Assembly: GCA_034431315.1 (NCBI GenBank)
Contig: DAOUDK010000141.1
Span: 1-36,751, forward strand
Direction: 5' to 3'
DNA: 36,751 nucleotides
Source: JAUWOY01 sp034431315
GTDB lineage: Bacteria > Chloroflexota > Anaerolineae > VGOG01
Positions 1 through 8,838 of the stretch are shown piece by piece (positions within the stretch are counted from its first letter, which is position 1; each line of letters begins with the position of its first letter). The notes beneath the pieces are model-generated. The model was not told where the DNA came from. It searched no databases and worked only from the letters and a program-made list of their open reading frames with translations. A program made the translations under genes and the position numbers.

Positions 1-265
1 CAATGATGCCACAAATTGACGTTGAGCGCAAGAAATCGAGCGTGAGAGGAAAGAACAAAGTGCTATTCAATTGTTAACTTGCCATAAGATCACATTATCC
101 GATACACTCTCTACTGAGATTCGTTGTCATTGTGATTGAGTTGGAATAAGACGTGAAGGGAGGAGAGGTGTTCGAGGATTTGTGATGAGCAAGTGCTAGA
201 GGGTAAGTTAGAGCTTTGAGGATTATGGGGAGGATCAATGCTAAGGAGAGAGGTTTAATGGGGAA
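1..265. other. Left edge, no gene recognised
   Basis: This stretch lies downstream of the large regulator, which is read from the minus strand. I see no convincing coding frame, RNA gene or terminator in it. The only item of note is TCAATTGTTAA at 67-77, which resembles by one mismatch a 12-mer found at the end of the 559-aa transposase element at 12204-12215. That may be chance. Confidence 0.5.
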
Positions 266-283
266 ACCGTCAAAGTTGACGGT
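266..283 (-). terminator. Short palindrome across the regulator's stop codon
   Basis: ACCGTCAA and TTGACGGT form an 8-bp stem with a 2-nt loop. The stem overlaps the TGA stop of the large regulator. The minus-strand sequence beyond it has only a short TTT run, so termination is possible but weakly supported. A two-base loop may favour a cruciform or a protein-binding palindrome instead. Confidence 0.3.
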
Positions 284-3200
284 ATGCCGTTTTGGCTCTT
301 TCGAGTCTCTCGGCGGCTCCTGTTCTCTCGAAGATTTCAATGGCTTGGGAGAGGTGTTCCTGGGCCCGGTCTGCTTCTCCTTTGTCTCTCAACACCAGTC
401 CAAATTCATAGTAGCTCTTGCCGAGTTCGTGTTCGTTTCCCAGGGCCTTCAGTATGTCTATGCTCTTTGAGAAATGCTTTTCCCCTTCTTCCCATTGTTG
501 GCGTCCGAGGGCCATAACTTTTCCCAACACCCGGTGCGCCGCTCCTTCGAAGACCTTGTCGCCGGCCTTGCGGGCCATTTCAAGAGAAGCCTGGCCGAAT
601 TCCAGGGCCTCTGTTACTTCGCCGAGGGCCAGGCGAACCTCAGCCATGGCCTGATAGGTTTCTGGCAGAAGCCATTCGCACTCAATATCTCCACAAATAC
701 CCACTGCTTCTTCCAGGTGGTCAAGAGCCTGAGGGTAATCTTCCTTGCGAGAGAGAATCAGCCCCAGATTGGTGTGGGATATGGCCAGCCCATAAATGTC
801 CCCGATCTCTTTCTCGAGCTCGAAGCTTTGGCGATGGTATTCAAAGGCCCTATCATAGTTGCCCTGGCGCTCATAGACTACCCCGAGGTTGTTGTAAAGA
901 ATGGCAGTGCCGTGCGTGTCCCTATTTTCTATTCTTATGGCCAGGCTCTTCTCGAAGTGCTCGGTGGCGCGGGGATAATCGTTCCAATTAAGGTAAATAG
1001 ACCCCAGGTTGTTATATATCCTCGCCCTCTCCTTCCGGCTGTCCACGTTATCAGGTAGCTTCTCTACCATATCCAGGCTCTGTTGGCAGAGTCTGATGGC
1101 CTCCTCATATTGCCCTCGACGAATATTCAAGAACGCCATGCCACTATCCAGCCTGACCATCTCCAGCGAGGGGCCATCGGATTCAAGAATCCGCCTGCCG
1201 GTTCTAAAATGCTCCAGGGCCAGATCACGCCCCCCGTTCCTCTCATATACCCTGCCCGTCTTGCGATGAATCTCGGCTACCCGCCTTTTGTCCAGCCCTT
1301 CACCCGCGCCGTCCAACACCGACTTGGAAGTGAGAACGGCTTTGTAGCTTTCTATCGCTTTTTGATGCTTTCCCACCAGGGCATAAACATCGCCCAATCC
1401 TTCGTATATGGTTGCCAGCTCCTGCTCGCTCTCCGCAAGTTCCAGCGCCCTCTGATAATAAGCGATGGCTTCCTCATTAGCGTAGAGTTCTCTGGCCCTG
1501 TCACCAGCCCCAATGGAGTATCTCAGCGCTTTTTCCCTATCCCCTCCTGCCGCAAAGTGATGGGCCAATCGGCTGACCACCTCGTCGAGGCGATTACGGT
1601 ATTCCGTCTCCAGAGCCTCGCCCACTCGCCGATGCACTTGCTGTCGCCTGGCCCCGCTCATCTGCTGATAGGCCACTTCCCTGACCTTGTCGTGGTTGAA
1701 GTCGTAGCTGCTGCCCTTGATGCCTACTTCGACCTCTTTGATCAACTGGGCCCGCAGCAACTTGTCGAAGGCATCCAGGGCCTCGTCCTCGCTTTTGTCG
1801 CAGGCTCTCTTGACGGTGACAAAGTAGAACTGCTGGCGGAAAACTGCGGCCGTCTCCAGCACCTGGTAGCTTACGTCGTCTAAACGGTTGAGGCGGGCTT
1901 GAATGACGTCGCGCACACTGGCAGGAATCGGTATTTGAGTATAGCTGGTGGCGAAATCCCTGAGGTCCGTGCTCCAGCCGTGCTCATCTCGATATAGGAT
2001 GCCTTCCTCGAAGAGGGAGCGGATGACCTCGGAGATGAAGAAGGGGTTGCCCTCGGTCTCTCGATACAGTCTATGACTGAATTTCTCGCCCCCGCTCTCC
2101 ATGCCCGCCATCTCTCTGATCAGAGTAGTCACCGCCTCAAGGGTGAGGCGGCGCAGGGTGATCCTGGCGAGAAGGCCATCCTGCTTGAAGCTGCGCATGG
2201 TATTCGTTAGTGGCTCGTTCAGGTCTTCAGTGCGATAAGCACCTATAAGCAGCATCCTCTCCCTGGTGACGTGGCGAGCCAGGTACTGGAGAAGGGTGAG
2301 GGTCGCTTGATCGGCCCAATGGAGGTCATCAATAAAGAGGATCAGAGGGTGTTGGCGTGAGAGAGCAACTAAAAACTGGACGACTCCCTCGAAGAGGCGG
2401 CTGCGTTCTGTGTCGGAATTTAGGGGAACACTGTTGGGGAGATCTGGTAGGGCCTCGCTCAGTTCGGGGATCAGCTTGCTCACTTCTCTGAGCCACAGGC
2501 GGGATACCTGAAGCCTGCTTAGATCCAGTGTTGGTAGATAGCCTCGCAGGGCCTCGACCAACGGCTGATAGGGCAGCGCCATTTCGGACTCGTAGCAGCG
2601 GCCTATCAGCAGGTGAAAATCGGGCTCTGCCCGATCAAGTAGCTCCTGTACCAACCGGGTCTTGCCAATTCCGACCTCGCCGTCAATGATGACCAGTTGT
2701 CCCCGTCCCCGGCTGGCGGCCTCCAGATGGCGGATCAACTGGGCGTACTCCTTGTCTCTGCCGACGAGGCTGGAGCTCAAATACTCCGGCTTCGGCCAGG
2801 GCCGAAGCGGCGATGGACGGGGTTGCCACTGGATTTCGATACTCGGCGCCTCCATTTCCCTGGCTGGGGGTTTCACCAATTCCTGGCGGAGTATCTGCTC
2901 GTAGAGAGTCGTGGTCTCGGCCAGTGGGGCGACGCCTAATTCCCGCTCTGTGACCTCCTTGCATATTTCGTACTGGCGCAGGGCCGCGCTGCGATTGCCA
3001 GCCAGGTAGTACAGGCGCATCAATTGGCGGTGAATGTTTTCCTGAAGGTTATCGCGGCCGAGTATTTGAATAGCGTAGGCGATGGCCTTCTCGTATTCGC
3101 CCTGCCTGCTACAGTAATCACTCAGCTCTGTAAGAGCCTCCAGGAATCGTCTCTGTAACCTCTCCCGCTCGAAAAAGGACCAGTCTTCGAATTCGTAGCT

Positions 3201-3638
3201 ATCTTTGACGATGAAACCCTCGAGGAAATCGCCCCGGTACAGCTCCACCGCCTGGCCGCAGTTGTCCATCCTAACCCGTTCACCCTCGGCTTTTTTATCT
3301 AGCAGCCTCTCAAACTCCTCGGCGTCCAGCCAGTAATCGGCCTCAGGGTTAAAGCAGAGGGTGTTGCTTTCGGCCAAGATGTATCTCTCGGCGGGCTTAT
3401 TGCCTGGCACCAGGTCGCGACGCAACTCATAGAGGGTGTTGCGCAGGCTACCTTTGGCCTGGCGTTCGCTGGTCTCTCCCCAGAACAGGGTGGCCAGCTT
3501 CTCTCGGGAATGAACCTGGCGGTTGGAGATCAGGTAGTAGAATAGAGCCAGGGCTTTCTGGGAGGTAATAGGAAGCGGAGCATCACCGCAGATAATAGTG
3601 GGGGAGCCAAAAAGATATACTTTCAAAGCCGTCATCAT
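270..3638 (-). CDS. BTAD/AAA-ATPase/TPR transcriptional regulator (SARP/MalT-like)
   Basis: This is a 1122-aa cytoplasmic signal-integrating transcription activator. The N-terminal ~95 residues form an OmpR-like winged helix (KVYLFGSPTI, then SQKALALFYYL and LRNTLYELRRDL). A bacterial transcriptional activation domain (BTAD) follows to about residue 250. Next comes an AAA-type ATPase opening with LVGRDKEYAQL, with Walker A GEVGIGKTRL near residue 320 and Walker B LILFIDDLHWAD. The last ~400 residues are tetratricopeptide repeats (for example IYNNLGSIYLNWNDY and AILYNNLGVVYERQGNY). The ATG at 3638 follows GAGGAGGG at a short distance; a second ATG is the next codon. The ligand and the target genes are unknown. 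Such very large regulators are common in Chloroflexota and Actinobacteria. The family call is firm and the regulon is not inferable. Confidence 0.9.
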   Translation of the reverse strand: MMTALKVYLFGSPTIICGDAPLPITSQKALALFYYLISNRQVHSREKLATLFWGETSERQAKGSLRNTLYELRRDLVPGNKPAERYILAESNTLCFNPEADYWLDAEEFERLLDKKAEGERVRMDNCGQAVELYRGDFLEGFIVKDSYEFEDWSFFERERLQRRFLEALTELSDYCSRQGEYEKAIAYAIQILGRDNLQENIHRQLMRLYYLAGNRSAALRQYEICKEVTERELGVAPLAETTTLYEQILRQELVKPPAREMEAPSIEIQWQPRPSPLRPWPKPEYLSSSLVGRDKEYAQLIRHLEAASRGRGQLVIIDGEVGIGKTRLVQELLDRAEPDFHLLIGRCYESEMALPYQPLVEALRGYLPTLDLSRLQVSRLWLREVSKLIPELSEALPDLPNSVPLNSDTERSRLFEGVVQFLVALSRQHPLILFIDDLHWADQATLTLLQYLARHVTRERMLLIGAYRTEDLNEPLTNTMRSFKQDGLLARITLRRLTLEAVTTLIREMAGMESGGEKFSHRLYRETEGNPFFISEVIRSLFEEGILYRDEHGWSTDLRDFATSYTQIPIPASVRDVIQARLNRLDDVSYQVLETAAVFRQQFYFVTVKRACDKSEDEALDAFDKLLRAQLIKEVEVGIKGSSYDFNHDKVREVAYQQMSGARRQQVHRRVGEALETEYRNRLDEVVSRLAHHFAAGGDREKALRYSIGAGDRARELYANEEAIAYYQRALELAESEQELATIYEGLGDVYALVGKHQKAIESYKAVLTSKSVLDGAGEGLDKRRVAEIHRKTGRVYERNGGRDLALEHFRTGRRILESDGPSLEMVRLDSGMAFLNIRRGQYEEAIRLCQQSLDMVEKLPDNVDSRKERARIYNNLGSIYLNWNDYPRATEHFEKSLAIRIENRDTHGTAILYNNLGVVYERQGNYDRAFEYHRQSFELEKEIGDIYGLAISHTNLGLILSRKEDYPQALDHLEEAVGICGDIECEWLLPETYQAMAEVRLALGEVTEALEFGQASLEMARKAGDKVFEGAAHRVLGKVMALGRQQWEEGEKHFSKSIDILKALGNEHELGKSYYEFGLVLRDKGEADRAQEHLSQAIEIFERTGAAERLERAKTAYRQL

Positions 3639-3744
3639 TGCCCTCCTCGGGCCGATGGGGGTGAAGAGCGAGGCAATAAGGATTGTAATTCACGCCTTGC
3701 CACTACCTGAATCAATAATCAGGGTTTCCCACTTATTATAACGT

Positions 3745-3767
3745 AAAAATGCCGTTTTAGATACGGC
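3745..3767 (-). terminator. Rho-independent terminator after the zinc-ribbon protein
   Basis: On the minus strand GCCGT-atctaaa-ACGGC is followed by ATTTTT, just after the stop of the 164-aa gene at 3794. The stem is short (5 bp) but correctly placed. A TATAAT hexamer on the minus strand (3735-3740) lies immediately downstream and could belong to the promoter of the large regulator. I find no good -35 box at 17 bp. Confidence 0.5.
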
Positions 3768-3793
3768 CTGAATCTTAAAATTTTGCCACCAAT

Positions 3794-4288
3794 TTACTCT
3801 CTCCCCAGTTCTAGCTCACCGCCGCAGTTGGGGCACTTGTGCAGGGGAGTCTTGACGCTGAATTCGCTGCCACAGTAGGCGCAGCGGCGCACAACCTTTA
3901 CCTCCACCAAGCCGGGGAAAACGTAGAGATCTTTGTCGGCCCTGCGCTCCCTCCGGCACTCGCCCCTTCGCTCCAGCACGCCGAGGGCCCGATGAGCAGC
4001 CTCAGTGGGCACATTGAGCTCGGCCACGATCTGGGCCAGGCTGACCTCGGCCCCACCTCTAGCCCGTGCCAGATCAATTATGCTGTCGGCCAGGCGCTCA
4101 GGCTCTAACTGCTGCTCCCGCCGCCAGGTGAGTGCGCTCCAGGCAGCCAGGCCACCGCCAATGACGAGCAGGATTACCGACAGAGGCAGCCGCCCCGGAT
4201 TGGTGGTAGCCGCGCACAGGAAGATGAGCCCCAAGGCCAAGAGAACCCCTGAAATCCCAAAAGCTACCATCATAAGCGTTCGTTTCAT
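3794..4288 (-). CDS. Small membrane protein with winged-helix and C-terminal zinc ribbon
   Basis: This is a 164-aa protein of unknown function. Residues ~5-55 contain two hydrophobic segments (VAFGISGVLLALGLIFLCA and LPLSVILLVIGGGLAAW). The middle (LADSIIDLARARGG through LGVLERRGECRRE) looks like a winged-helix domain. The C-terminus is a single zinc ribbon with two CxxC knuckles, CAYC and CPNC. It starts one base after the TGA of the upstream coiled-coil gene. Its GGAGGGG ribosome site lies inside that gene's 3' end, so the two are translationally coupled. The layout suggests a membrane-tethered adaptor or sensor working with the coiled-coil protein. I do not recognise a named family. Confidence 0.75.
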   Translation of the reverse strand: MKRTLMMVAFGISGVLLALGLIFLCAATTNPGRLPLSVILLVIGGGLAAWSALTWRREQQLEPERLADSIIDLARARGGAEVSLAQIVAELNVPTEAAHRALGVLERRGECRRERRADKDLYVFPGLVEVKVVRRCAYCGSEFSVKTPLHKCPNCGGELELGRE

Positions 4289-4289
4289 C

Positions 4290-5471
4290 TCATCCCCTCC
4301 ATTTCTCGGTTGACTCGGTCAGGGCCTGGCCGAGGCGGTTGAACATGCTGGTGACGGCCTCATCGCTCAGGTCGCGCTGAATGACCGGCCGCGCTGCTTC
4401 CAGAAACTCCGTGGGGTGAGCACACAGTCGGGCATCGTCACGCATCTTAGCCCTTAAGCCATCCCACTGGTTGTGAAAGGCGATCACTGAGTCGGGCAGT
4501 CGCACCTTGAGCTGCGGGAGGAACTCGCCGTGCATGCGCTGCTCTCCCATTAGCCCTCCTACGCTCTCCTGGAAGCTGTCCATCCCTTTCCCCACGCTAT
4601 CCAAAAGGGCGATGAGCCCCCCCACCGTCCCTAACCCCTCCTGGTAGGCGTCGGTCTTGATGTTGAGCTCAATCATGGTTTTCAAGCCGGGCCTCAGATC
4701 ACCGGGACAAGGGACGCGCTCTTTCAGGTTGTCCAGGACGTGGCGGACTGCTCGTTTCACTGCCAGGCTCTCCCGCTGCGCGTCGTCGTCCAGGTATGTC
4801 AGCTCCCGCTTCAGCTCAGCAACCGTGATGCTAATCTCGCGCCACTGACTCTGCAAGGCTTCTTGTCCAGCCTGGAATTCCTGCTGGTGGGTCTGCCACT
4901 CCTGGCGTACCTCCCCCAGGTTTCGGGCCAGGGCCTCCAGTTGGCCGATGACGCGGTGGCGCTGGCGGTCCAGCTTGGCGATGGAGATGAAACGGATGAT
5001 AAAGCCCAGGCCTCGGGAGCGCTGGGAAATCTCCGAGTTGAGCTGGGCCAGCTTCGTTTCCAACGCAGCCCGCTGGGCCTTGTATGACTCCTCGCGCTCA
5101 TCTAGCCGGGGGTTGAGTTGGCGCAGAGCCTTTGTCTGTTCTTGAGCCTGGACCAATACAGCGTCGGCCTCCGCCTGGGTCTGGGGAATCAGCTTCTCCC
5201 GCAGCTCCGTCCTGCGCTCGGCCAGGAGGCGACGCTCCTCGACAGCCCGCTCGTCTATCCGGGCTCGCAGCTCTGGGCCGAGGTTATCCAGCTTCTCGAA
5301 CAGCGTCTCGGTCAGGCTTGCCAGTTGGGCGTCGTGGTCGGCCTTGAACTCCACGTAGGCACTGTTGAAGCCCACCTGGATCTCCTCCACCTCGCGCCCC
5401 ACGGCATTGATCTTGCGCCTGTTATCCGATAGGAAATCGTTTAGTTGATCCAAAGAGACTGCTCGGGTCAT
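4290..5471 (-). CDS. Coiled-coil protein, function unknown
   Basis: This is a 393-aa, largely alpha-helical, soluble protein. I take ATG 5471 as the start because AGGAGGTG sits 4 nt upstream; the frame is open 14 codons further but without a ribosome site. Long charged heptad-like stretches occupy about residues 30-250 (for example RAQLRAR-type segments such as ERRLLAERRTELREKL). The C-terminal third is more globular. No enzymatic motif is visible. It is the first gene of a two-gene unit with the membrane/zinc-ribbon protein. The IS110 element lies within about 100-180 bp upstream, so its native promoter region may have been altered. Confidence 0.75.
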   Translation of the reverse strand: MTRAVSLDQLNDFLSDNRRKINAVGREVEEIQVGFNSAYVEFKADHDAQLASLTETLFEKLDNLGPELRARIDERAVEERRLLAERRTELREKLIPQTQAEADAVLVQAQEQTKALRQLNPRLDEREESYKAQRAALETKLAQLNSEISQRSRGLGFIIRFISIAKLDRQRHRVIGQLEALARNLGEVRQEWQTHQQEFQAGQEALQSQWREISITVAELKRELTYLDDDAQRESLAVKRAVRHVLDNLKERVPCPGDLRPGLKTMIELNIKTDAYQEGLGTVGGLIALLDSVGKGMDSFQESVGGLMGEQRMHGEFLPQLKVRLPDSVIAFHNQWDGLRAKMRDDARLCAHPTEFLEAARPVIQRDLSDEAVTSMFNRLGQALTESTEKWRG

Positions 5472-5552
5472 ATAACACCTCCTGGTATAATAGATTTCGT
5501 GGGTGGTTGACATTACCGCCAGTACGAGTAAACTATCTCCGCCCCATTACAG

Positions 5553-5629
5553 GGAGAGGTCGGAGCCCGTTGACAAAGATGGGAGACGCACAAGGTCACT
5601 GTCCCGTTCCGGCCTCTCCGACGGGGACA
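5553..5629 (+). ncRNA. Candidate structured RNA upstream of IS110 transposase (possible bridge RNA)
   Basis: GGAGAGG (5553-5559) can pair with CCTCTCC (5613-5619). GTCGGA (5559-5564) can pair with TCCGAC (5617-5622). TGTCCCGT (5600-5607) can pair with ACGGGGACA (5621-5629) with one bulge. The pairings compete or form a pseudoknot. IS110-type elements of the IS110 group are known to encode a bridge RNA in the left-end non-coding region before the transposase, which is where this lies. The assignment is inference; I cannot define the RNA ends or the target and donor loops. Confidence 0.35.
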
Positions 5630-5655
5630 CTCACATTCATCAGGAGGTGCCAGTC

Positions 5656-6975
5656 ATGAGCCGGAAAAAGCGTACTCACCTGCGGGGTGAGCGAGGACAA
5701 GCGTTTGCCGACAAGATTCGTGGGATTCCGTTGGATCAGATCCTGTGCGTCTCCCTGGACATCCACAAGTGCTTCCACGTGGTGATCATCCACAATGCGC
5801 TGGGAGAGATCGTGACGCCCACGTTCGAGATCGACGTCTTCCAAACCGGATATGAGCAGTTGTGTCAGGCCGTCGCCCGGACAGATGCCAAGGTGGTTCT
5901 GACCGGTATGGAGCCGAGCAGCCACTACTTCGAGAACCTGGCTCGACATCTGCACGAACGCCCCCAGCCGGTGACGTTGATCAATAGCTTCGCCGTCAAG
6001 AAGAATCGAGACCAGCAAATGATGCAGTACGAGAAAGACGACGAAATCGATACAGCCGCCATTGGCGACCTGTTGCGGCGTGGAGAAGGCTCACCGTTCA
6101 ATCCACCGACCGGGATCTACTTGCAACTCCAGCACCTGGATCGGGTGCGTATCAGCAAGGTCAAGATGCGCACCATGTTGCAGAACCAGATCATCGGTCA
6201 CCTCGACCGTATCTTCCCCGGCCTGGTGATCATCGGAGACGAAGCCAAAGACCGTTATGAGCCTTTGTTTGCCACCGACCTCTGGAAATGCCAGACTATG
6301 CAGCATCTGATCCGAGTGTGCCCTGACCCACGCAAGCTGGCTGCCATGTCCCCACACGAGTTGATAGAGGCTTTCCACGCCCACAACTATGCGATGGGCC
6401 CCGTCAGAGCCGCCAGGATCATCGCCTATGCCCAAAAGGTGTTGCTGCCAGACCCTGAGTTGGTCGCCATCCGCTGCCAACTCTTGCCACACGATTTGGC
6501 GCTGCTGGAAGACGTCGAGCATCACATTGCCCAACTGGAAGACGATCTGCGCGCATTGCTGGCCGAAACGCCTTACCAGGTGTGGACCAAACTCAAGGGA
6601 CTCAGCGACATCCAGGTCGCCAGCCTGGCGGCAGCCATCGGCGATCCTGCCAACTACAAATACGCCGCACAAGTCTTCCGACGCAGCGGCCTGGTTCCCG
6701 GACGCAATGACTCGGGCACTCGCCAGCGCAAAGGCAAGGGTAAAAAGATCGTCAAGGTCGGCGACGTCTATCTCCGCCGTGCCTTGATGAACGCGCTGGC
6801 AACTTTGATCTTGCACCAGATCGTCTTGCGTGACTATTACAACAAGCTCAAAGTGTCCAAGCCTGCGGGCGTCGCCCGCGTGGCCACCGCACGCCGCGCC
6901 ATCGGCATCTTGTGGGCCATATTGCGTGACCAACATTCCGAGACCCTGACTCTCAAGAAAGGAGTCAAAATGTAG
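5656..6975 (+). CDS. IS110-family transposase (DEDD recombinase)
   Basis: This is a 439-aa recombinase. ATG 5656 is chosen because AGGAGGTG lies 7 nt upstream; the frame is open further 5' but that part is non-coding leader. The N-terminal RuvC-like DEDD domain shows VSLDIHK (Asp35), TGMEPSSHY (Glu86) and KDDEIDTAAIGDL (Asp129/Asp132). The C-terminal Transposase_20 region has LKGLSDIQVASLAAAIGD, then FRRSGLVPG and a basic RQRKGKGKK stretch ending in the alpha-helical VYLRRALMNALATLI. The length is normal for the family and the frame is intact, so it may be active. Confidence 0.93.
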   Translation: MSRKKRTHLRGERGQAFADKIRGIPLDQILCVSLDIHKCFHVVIIHNALGEIVTPTFEIDVFQTGYEQLCQAVARTDAKVVLTGMEPSSHYFENLARHLHERPQPVTLINSFAVKKNRDQQMMQYEKDDEIDTAAIGDLLRRGEGSPFNPPTGIYLQLQHLDRVRISKVKMRTMLQNQIIGHLDRIFPGLVIIGDEAKDRYEPLFATDLWKCQTMQHLIRVCPDPRKLAAMSPHELIEAFHAHNYAMGPVRAARIIAYAQKVLLPDPELVAIRCQLLPHDLALLEDVEHHIAQLEDDLRALLAETPYQVWTKLKGLSDIQVASLAAAIGDPANYKYAAQVFRRSGLVPGRNDSGTRQRKGKGKKIVKVGDVYLRRALMNALATLILHQIVLRDYYNKLKVSKPAGVARVATARRAIGILWAILRDQHSETLTLKKGVKM

Positions 6976-7383
6976 ATCACTTCCCTTGCTTTCGTGTCGC
7001 GGGTCAATCTCCGCACGTGTGATCCTGACCACTGAACCGTTGCCGTAGGCAACGCGCCAGGCGGACCGGGGGCCGGCCGTTCACCTCCTTGAGGCTAACC
7101 AGACCCTCGCCCTGAAGCTTGGACCGCCCCCGGAACGTGGCGCTGAAACCCTGGATAACGTAAGGTGAGCCCCTGCCTCTGGCACGCTCGAATACCAGGA
7201 TAGGGATAACAGCGTCCGTCGCCCTTCTGCGATCGCTGGCAAGTTGTACTTGCTTCTGTTCATCTGCTCAGCATCGCCCGTTCGGTACATAGTTTGACCT
7301 GCGGCTCGAAAACTCGAAATTTTGCGAGTTATACTCACACGCCTACTCACTGCTCAATTGTAAAGGAACTTGACAACATGATA
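6976..7383. other. Intergenic region right of IS110
   Basis: About 400 bp without a convincing gene. It contains the 7038-7054 hairpin and an 89-codon minus-strand frame (7081-7350) with no recognisable domain and no good ribosome site, which I do not call. TCAATTGTAAAG at 7354-7365 is identical to the end motif of the 559-aa transposase element at 12204-12215 and in the same orientation, which suggests a decayed or solo element end. Confidence 0.45.
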
Positions 7384-7436
7384 GTAAGCTTAAGGTGCAA
7401 CGCACTTTCGAAGTGCGTTGCACCTGGTCTGCTTAC
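7384..7436. repeat. Long palindrome at the 3' end of the radical SAM gene
   Basis: A perfect 14-bp stem (7394-7407 with 7411-7424, loop TCG) contains GGTGCAACGCACTT. It extends, after unpaired bases, to GTAAGC (7384-7389) pairing with GCTTAC (7431-7436). The outer arm covers the TAA stop of the radical SAM gene. There is no T-run on either side, so this looks like a dispersed palindromic repeat, although it could block transcription or protect the 3' end of the mRNA. Confidence 0.6.
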
Positions 7437-8821
7437 ATCCCCACTCCCTTGACCTTTCCCAGGTAACGCCTTTTCAAGCTCCAGGTCAGTCGCTCCCAAA
7501 CCGAGGTCTTGGCCATGTAGGGAGCTATCTCGGCGAAGGTGCCCTGCTCATCCCAGTAGAGGGGACAGGCTCCGCAGCAGATGTGGGCCAGCTCGCACTC
7601 CTGACAACCTGGGGGCAGAAACTCCTTGTCCCGCCAATAGCGAGCCGACCGCCGATTCCAGAGGGTGGCGAAGTCCTCGGTAAGCAGGTTGCCGATGCCC
7701 TCCTCGAAGCTGGAGCAGGGCAGCACTGCCCCGTCGGGGGCAATGGACAGCAGCCCGTCGGCCGCTGAACAGGACTGGGAGCCCAGACCGTGCTGGGCAG
7801 GGTTGAAGAGGCAGTAGGGAACCGGCGAGTACCAAACGAAGCGCATTCCCCGCTCCTCGGCCCTGGCCTTGAGAGAGAGAGCCAGGTCGCCGATGGCCTG
7901 ATAATTGATATCGGGCACGCCCACAGCCCCGCCGGTGCGAATGACCATGTTCATGGAGAGGTATTCCATGCCCATCTCGGCCAGGAAATCAATGAGGTCT
8001 GGTAGGGCCTGTCGGTTCTTTTGGTTGATGGTAGTGTTGGTGTGAGTGTGGATGTCGGCCGCCCGCAGATTGCGCACTCCCTGCACCGTGCGCTCGAAGG
8101 CTCCTGGGTGGGCCACCACCTCATCGTGGACGGCAGCCTCTCCCGCCTCCAGGCTGATCTGGGCCGAGTCCAGCCCCGCCTCGGCCAAGCTGGCCACGTA
8201 ACCTGCGTCAGCGCACCTGATGCCGTTGCTGATGAGGTTAACCCTCATTCCCAGCCCTTTGGCGTGGGCGATCAGCTCCGGCAGGTCTTTGCGGAGAGTA
8301 GGCTCGCCGCCCGTGAAGGAGACGGTGGGCACCCTGGCCTGGTTCACGATCTTGTCCAGCACCAGCTTGACCTGGTCGGTGGCCATCTCCGGCACCTGGC
8401 GGCCTCGGTCGGGAGAGCTGGCGTAGCAGAAGAAGCAGCGGTTCTGGCAGCGGTAGGTGACGGCGATCTCGGAGAGGACGGGATATTTCCTCTCGTGGCT
8501 GCCGAAGAGGGTGGTCTTCACCGCTGGGGCGCAGCCGGCCTTATCCTGGAGCAGCAGCGAGAGACCCTGGAGTAGTTTCTCCATGTCCTCCTCGATACGC
8601 TCCGCAGGCACGCCGTAGCGCTCCGCCATCTCGGCTACGATGGCCTCGACGTCCAGCGGCTGACGGTCGTAGAGGGCCTTGAGCATCACTGTGGCGGTGG
8701 TGTTCAGGTTGTGCACCCGGTTGGGCCGCAGGATGAGCAGATTGTCCTCCGGCCGGACGAAGATGTAGTCGCGGGTGCTTTCTATGAAGCTGTTGGCGAA
8801 TTGCTGAAGTTTATCGTTCAC
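7433..8821 (-). CDS. Radical SAM/SPASM maturase with N-terminal PqqD-like domain
   Basis: This 462-aa protein is a likely peptide- or protein-modifying radical SAM enzyme. Residues ~25-90 (NLLILRPNRVHNLN through EEDMEKLLQGL) resemble PqqD, the peptide-recognition (RRE) domain of RiPP pathways. The radical SAM core has Cys125-x3-Cys129-x2-Cys132 (CQNRCFFC) followed by SFTGGEPTLR. The C-terminal SPASM region supplies further cluster ligands (CSAADGLL, VLPCSSFEEG, then CQECELAHICCGACP). This is the PqqE/anSME-like layout with PqqD fused in front. It starts with GTG 17 nt after the stop of the 121-aa gene and has a poor ribosome site, suggesting coupling. The substrate is unknown. The 121-aa neighbour and the Cys/His-tailed protein at 14.4-16.2 kb are possible candidates by inference only. 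Confidence 0.88.
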   Translation of the reverse strand: MNDKLQQFANSFIESTRDYIFVRPEDNLLILRPNRVHNLNTTATVMLKALYDRQPLDVEAIVAEMAERYGVPAERIEEDMEKLLQGLSLLLQDKAGCAPAVKTTLFGSHERKYPVLSEIAVTYRCQNRCFFCYASSPDRGRQVPEMATDQVKLVLDKIVNQARVPTVSFTGGEPTLRKDLPELIAHAKGLGMRVNLISNGIRCADAGYVASLAEAGLDSAQISLEAGEAAVHDEVVAHPGAFERTVQGVRNLRAADIHTHTNTTINQKNRQALPDLIDFLAEMGMEYLSMNMVIRTGGAVGVPDINYQAIGDLALSLKARAEERGMRFVWYSPVPYCLFNPAQHGLGSQSCSAADGLLSIAPDGAVLPCSSFEEGIGNLLTEDFATLWNRRSARYWRDKEFLPPGCQECELAHICCGACPLYWDEQGTFAEIAPYMAKTSVWERLTWSLKRRYLGKVKGVGM

Positions 8822-8838
8822 GCTTTATCTTAGCTCGG

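Larger units (their letters stand above)
5520..7060 (+). mobile_element. IS110-family insertion sequence (ends approximate)
   Basis: The transposase plus about 130 bp of upstream and some downstream non-coding DNA form an IS110-family element. Members of this family lack terminal inverted repeats and usually make no target duplication, so I cannot fix the ends from one copy; the coordinates are estimates. A 17-nt hairpin (CGTTGCC-gta-GGCAACG, 7038-7054) lies near the likely right end. The orientation is opposite to all neighbouring genes, as expected for an insertion. Confidence 0.6.

Noticed and set aside
6091..7032. 313-codon minus-strand open frame over the IS110 transposase
   Set aside because: Antisense to an intact transposase with clear DEDD motifs; no ribosome site or domain.
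7081..7350. 89-codon minus-strand open frame right of IS110
   Set aside because: No domain, no ribosome site, unusual composition; more likely the non-coding flank of the element.
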